Origin: Mesorhizobium sp. WSM3862
GTDB lineage: Bacteria > Pseudomonadota > Alphaproteobacteria > Rhizobiales > Rhizobiaceae
Direction: 5' to 3'
NCBI RefSeq assembly: GCF_002294985.1
Contig: NZ_NSGE01000009.1
Coordinates: 1-64,000, forward strand
Length of the DNA stretch: 64,000 nucleotides
Position numbers and translations under genes: made by a program. The notes beneath the pieces are model-generated. The model had not been told where the DNA came from. It saw nothing but the letters and a program-made list of their open reading frames with translations, and did not search any database. Positions 61,236 to 64,000 of the stretch are shown here, in pieces. Within the stretch, counting starts at the first letter, position 1, and each line of letters starts with the position of its first letter.

Positions 61236-62459
61236 ATGCAGTTCGACCTGTTGATCAAGGGCGGCCGTGTGATCGACCCGGCTTCCGGGTTGGATGCGCC
61301 GCGCGACATCGCCGTCGCCGATGGTCGAATCGCCGCGATCGAAGCGGCCATCGATAGCGAGACCGCCGGTGAGGTCGTCGACGCCAGCGGCTGCATCGTC
61401 ACTCCGGGCCTCGTCGATCTGCACAGCCACGTCTACTGGGGCGGCACCTCGCTCGGCGTCGACGCTGACCGTCTCGCCGCCAAGAGCGGCACCACCACCT
61501 TCATCGATGCCGGCAGCGCCGGCGCCGGCAATTTCCTGGGGTTTCGCCGCCATGTCATCGAGCGTTCGAAGGTCCGCATCCTTGCCTACGTCAACATCTC
61601 CTTCGCCGGCATATTCGGCTTCGCCGAGACGGTATCCGTCGGCGAATGCAGCGATCTCAGACTCTGCGAGCCGCGCGAGACGGTGGCCGCGGTGCGCGAG
61701 CACGCCGCTGTCGTCGTCGGCGTAAAAGTCCGTTCCGGCAAGCATGCCGGCGGCACCAGCGGCATCGCGCCGGTCGACCTCGCGCTCGAAGCCGCGGACC
61801 AAGCCGGCCTGCCGCTGATGGCGCATATCGACGAGCCGCCGCCCGGCCGTTCGGAAGTGCTGCCCAGGCTCCGCCGCGGCGACATCCTCACTCACTGCTT
61901 CCGGCCGTTCCCCAACGCGCCGGTCTTCGCTTCGGGCGCGGTGCGGCCGGATATGCGGCAGGCGCGCGAGCGCGGCGTCATCTTCGACATCGGCCACGGC
62001 ATGGGCTCCTTCGACTTCGAGGTGGCGAAGGCGATGCTGGCGGAGGGGCTGGCGCCGGACGTCATCTCGAGCGATGTGCATCTCTACTGCGTCGACGGCC
62101 CTGCCTTCGATATTCTCGTATGCATGTCGAAGCTCATGGCGCTCGGCATGCCGCTGGTCGAGGTCGTGCGCGCGGCAACGCAGCGCCCGGCCGATGCGAT
62201 CGCCAGGCCCGAGCTCGGGGCGCTTAAAGTCGGCGGCATCGGCGATGTCGCGGTGCTGAGGCTGCAGCCCGGCCGCTTCACCTTCGTCGATGCGGTCGGT
62301 GCGTCACTCATCGCGGACCAGCGGCTGGTCTCGAATGGCATCGTGATAGGCGGCAAATGGTGGCGGAACGAGGCGCCCGACCATAATGAGACCGAGCGCT
62401 TCGAGGCCCATGCGCACCATACGCATGTCGAGGTTGCGGCCCGGCACTTCGGGCGCTGA
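61236..62459 (+). CDS. Amidohydrolase/deacetylase family protein
   Basis: A 407-residue cytosolic metal-dependent hydrolase of the dihydroorotase-like branch. The first metal site is TPGLVDLHSHVYWGG, and later ligands are His in LMAHIDEPP, His in DILTHCFRPF and Asp/His in DVISSDVHLYC; the carboxylated Lys is probably in VVGVKVRSGKH. The N-terminal composite-domain strands (LLIKGGRVIDPASGLDAPRD) are typical. It is likely to cut an N-acyl or cyclic amide bond. The linked RidA gene points to a nitrogenous substrate with an enamine product. Confidence 0.87.
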   Translation: MQFDLLIKGGRVIDPASGLDAPRDIAVADGRIAAIEAAIDSETAGEVVDASGCIVTPGLVDLHSHVYWGGTSLGVDADRLAAKSGTTTFIDAGSAGAGNFLGFRRHVIERSKVRILAYVNISFAGIFGFAETVSVGECSDLRLCEPRETVAAVREHAAVVVGVKVRSGKHAGGTSGIAPVDLALEAADQAGLPLMAHIDEPPPGRSEVLPRLRRGDILTHCFRPFPNAPVFASGAVRPDMRQARERGVIFDIGHGMGSFDFEVAKAMLAEGLAPDVISSDVHLYCVDGPAFDILVCMSKLMALGMPLVEVVRAATQRPADAIARPELGALKVGGIGDVAVLRLQPGRFTFVDAVGASLIADQRLVSNGIVIGGKWWRNEAPDHNETERFEAHAHHTHVEVAARHFGR

Positions 62460-62464
62460 TTGGC

Positions 62465-64000
62465 TCACCGTCGCCAATTGCTCGGCTCGCCATGAACCGG
62501 CGTCGCAATCCCCTCCATCCGCGCCTTGAGCTGCAGCGCCACGAATTTCGAATAGAAGCGCGACAGCGCGAGATTGCCGCCGTGGAACCACAGCGCCTCC
62601 TGGGCCGTCGGCTTCCACATGTTGCGCAACTCGCCCTGCCACGGGCCGGGATCGCCCTTGACACCGGAGCCGAGGCCCCAGCACGGCCCGACCTTGTCGG
62701 CGACCTCCCGGGAAACGATTCCTGCCACCGTCTCGTTCATCGACTGGTAGCCGGTGCAGGAGACGATCGCGTCGACCGCCAGCTCGCTGCCGTCCTCAAA
62801 CAGGATGCCGGTCGGCGTCAGCGATTTGATGCCGACGCCGCTCTTCACCGCGATCTCGCCGTTCAGGATCAGCGCGCAAGCGCCGACGTCGATGTAATAG
62901 CCGGAGCCGGTGCGATAGGCCTTCATCAAAAGGCCGGTCTCGTCCTCGCCGAAGTCGATGGCAAAGCCGCTGTCGCCGAGGCGCTGGTAGAAATCCGCGT
63001 CGCGCTCGCGGATGACGTCATATAGCGCCCGCTGGCCCTTTGGGACCAGGGCGAAGGGCGTCGAAGCGACGATCATGTCGGCCTTGTCGGTGGTGATGCC
63101 CCGCGCCAGCGCCTTTTCCGAAAAGATGTCGAAGCCGACCTCCATCAGCGTGTCCGACTTCACGACCGTCGTCGGCGAGCGCTGCACCATCGTGACCTTG
63201 GCGCCGGCTTCCCAGAGATCGACGCTGACATCGTGGCCCGAGCTCGCCGCGCCAATCACCGCGACGCGCTTGCCGCGGAATGTCTCGCCGGTCGAGTACT
63301 GGCTGGAATGCAAAAGCTCGCCCTCGAAGCTGTCCGCGCCCGGCAGATCGATCTGCCGCGGCGGCCCGTAGGCGCCGGTGGCAAAGACGATGTGCTTCGG
63401 CTTCAGCGTGATGCGCTCGCCGGCGCGATCGACCACCACCGTCCAGAGCTTTTCGGGCTCGTCATAGGCCGCACTGATGCATTTGGTGCCGACCCAGTAG
63501 TTCAGCTCCATGACGCGGGCATACATTTCGAGCCAGTCGCCCATCTTGTCCTTGGGCGTGAACACCGGCCAGTTTTCCGGGAACGGAATGTAAGGCAGAT
63601 GGTCGTACCAGACCGGGTCGTGCAGCACGAGCGAGCGGTAGCGGTTGCGCCAGGAATCACCGGCGCGCGCGTTCTTCTCGACGATGAGGGTGGGAACGCC
63701 GAGCTGCCGCAGACGGGCGCCGAGCATGATGCCGCCCTGGCCGCCGCCGATCACCAGGCAATAGGGCTGCTCGTGCACGCCGAGCTCACGCGCCTCGCGC
63801 GCTCTTGCTTCCGCCCAGGTCTCGCGTTCGGGATCGGCTTTGTGGCGGATGCCGAGCGGCCGGGCTGGCCCCTTCTGCTCCTCGAAACCCTTTAGCTCGC
63901 TCATCGCCGTGAACAGCGTCCGGCAGCGGCCATCCTTGAGCCGCAGGATGCCCTCGCCTCGCGCCACGGCCGTCTCGAAGCTGAACCAGGCCTCGATGAC
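62465..64000 (-). CDS. Flavin-containing monooxygenase, N-terminus outside window
   Basis: At least 511 residues; the frame is open at the right edge, so the start is missing. The FAD motif YCLVIGGGQGGIMLGARLRQ, the FMO-like region SLVLHDPVWYDHLPYIPFPE and the NADPH motif VAVIGAASSGHDVSVDLWEA are clear, and an ATG-type motif is seen as VFATGAYGPP. Over 70 residues before the FAD motif suggest an extra N-terminal domain, often NTF2-like in this subfamily. It oxygenates an N, S or ketone centre; YUCCA-type and Baeyer-Villiger enzymes share this layout. It converges on the amidohydrolase gene, with six bases between the stops. Confidence 0.88.
   Translation of the reverse strand, partial: VIEAWFSFETAVARGEGILRLKDGRCRTLFTAMSELKGFEEQKGPARPLGIRHKADPERETWAEARAREARELGVHEQPYCLVIGGGQGGIMLGARLRQLGVPTLIVEKNARAGDSWRNRYRSLVLHDPVWYDHLPYIPFPENWPVFTPKDKMGDWLEMYARVMELNYWVGTKCISAAYDEPEKLWTVVVDRAGERITLKPKHIVFATGAYGPPRQIDLPGADSFEGELLHSSQYSTGETFRGKRVAVIGAASSGHDVSVDLWEAGAKVTMVQRSPTTVVKSDTLMEVGFDIFSEKALARGITTDKADMIVASTPFALVPKGQRALYDVIRERDADFYQRLGDSGFAIDFGEDETGLLMKAYRTGSGYYIDVGACALILNGEIAVKSGVGIKSLTPTGILFEDGSELAVDAIVSCTGYQSMNETVAGIVSREVADKVGPCWGLGSGVKGDPGPWQGELRNMWKPTAQEALWFHGGNLALSRFYSKFVALQLKARMEGIATPVHGEPSNWRR

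Noticed and set aside
1..64000. tRNA, rRNA, CRISPR arrays, nod boxes
   Set aside because: I looked for tRNA-like ends near the integrase, for regularly spaced short repeats and for the nod-box consensus; none was found. A covariance-model search would be needed to exclude a tRNA fragment at the attachment site.

Overview
The window looks like part of a Mesorhizobium-type (Rhizobiales, Alphaproteobacteria) genome. It is GC-rich, has a VirB/D4-type coupling protein with VirF-like effector genes, a SyrB-like regulator, a Ti-type TraA remnant, rhizobial small proteins, an orphan nuoD copy and many sugar ABC transport operons. The taxonomic call rests on recognised families, not on a database search.

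Layout. About 1-16 kb is accessory, symbiosis-island-like DNA. It starts with a partial gene behind virD4, then virD4, a VirF-like F-box effector candidate (minus) and a second effector candidate with a transglutaminase-like Cys-His-Asp triad (plus). Both effector candidates end in the same R-x7-R-x-R-x-R tail that VirB/D4 systems recognise. Next come a scrambled IS21 istA (parts of one gene on alternating strands), a di-haem cytochrome c peroxidase, an IS256 remnant, a prephenate dehydratase, a cold-shock gene, a SyrB-like gene, a broken MocR gene, a DUF6074 gene, the broken 3' end of traA, an AlpA-like gene and a P4-type integrase that probably marks the edge of the element.

From 16 kb onward the genes look chromosomal. 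There is a DUF1194 protein, a 1627-residue winged-helix / cyclase-like / nSTAND / WD40 protein, MgtC, a thioredoxin-reductase-like flavoprotein and a three-gene membrane cluster (28-25.6 kb, minus). Two sugar or polyol uptake-and-catabolism loci follow. Locus 1 (28.5-36.6 kb) has an SGNH hydrolase, an ABC transporter, an AraC regulator and an FGGY pentulose kinase; a 38-bp element is shared by the promoters of the ABC operon and the AraC gene. Locus 2 (39.7-50.1 kb) has a frameshifted Gfo/Idh oxidoreductase divergent from an RpiR regulator, then an SDR, a mannitol-dehydrogenase-family enzyme, a sugar isomerase/epimerase and an ABC transporter with two permeases, mostly translationally coupled. 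Between them lie a frameshifted nuoD copy, an intergenic repeat and small genes.

At 50.1-59.6 kb, on the minus strand, a HerA-like ATPase is followed by a 1925-residue cytosolic poly-HAMP hybrid histidine kinase, built on eight 276-bp tandem repeats, and a second soluble hybrid kinase. The right end has a RidA-amidohydrolase operon behind a palindromic operator candidate and a flavin monooxygenase running off the window. No tRNA, rRNA or CRISPR array was recognised.
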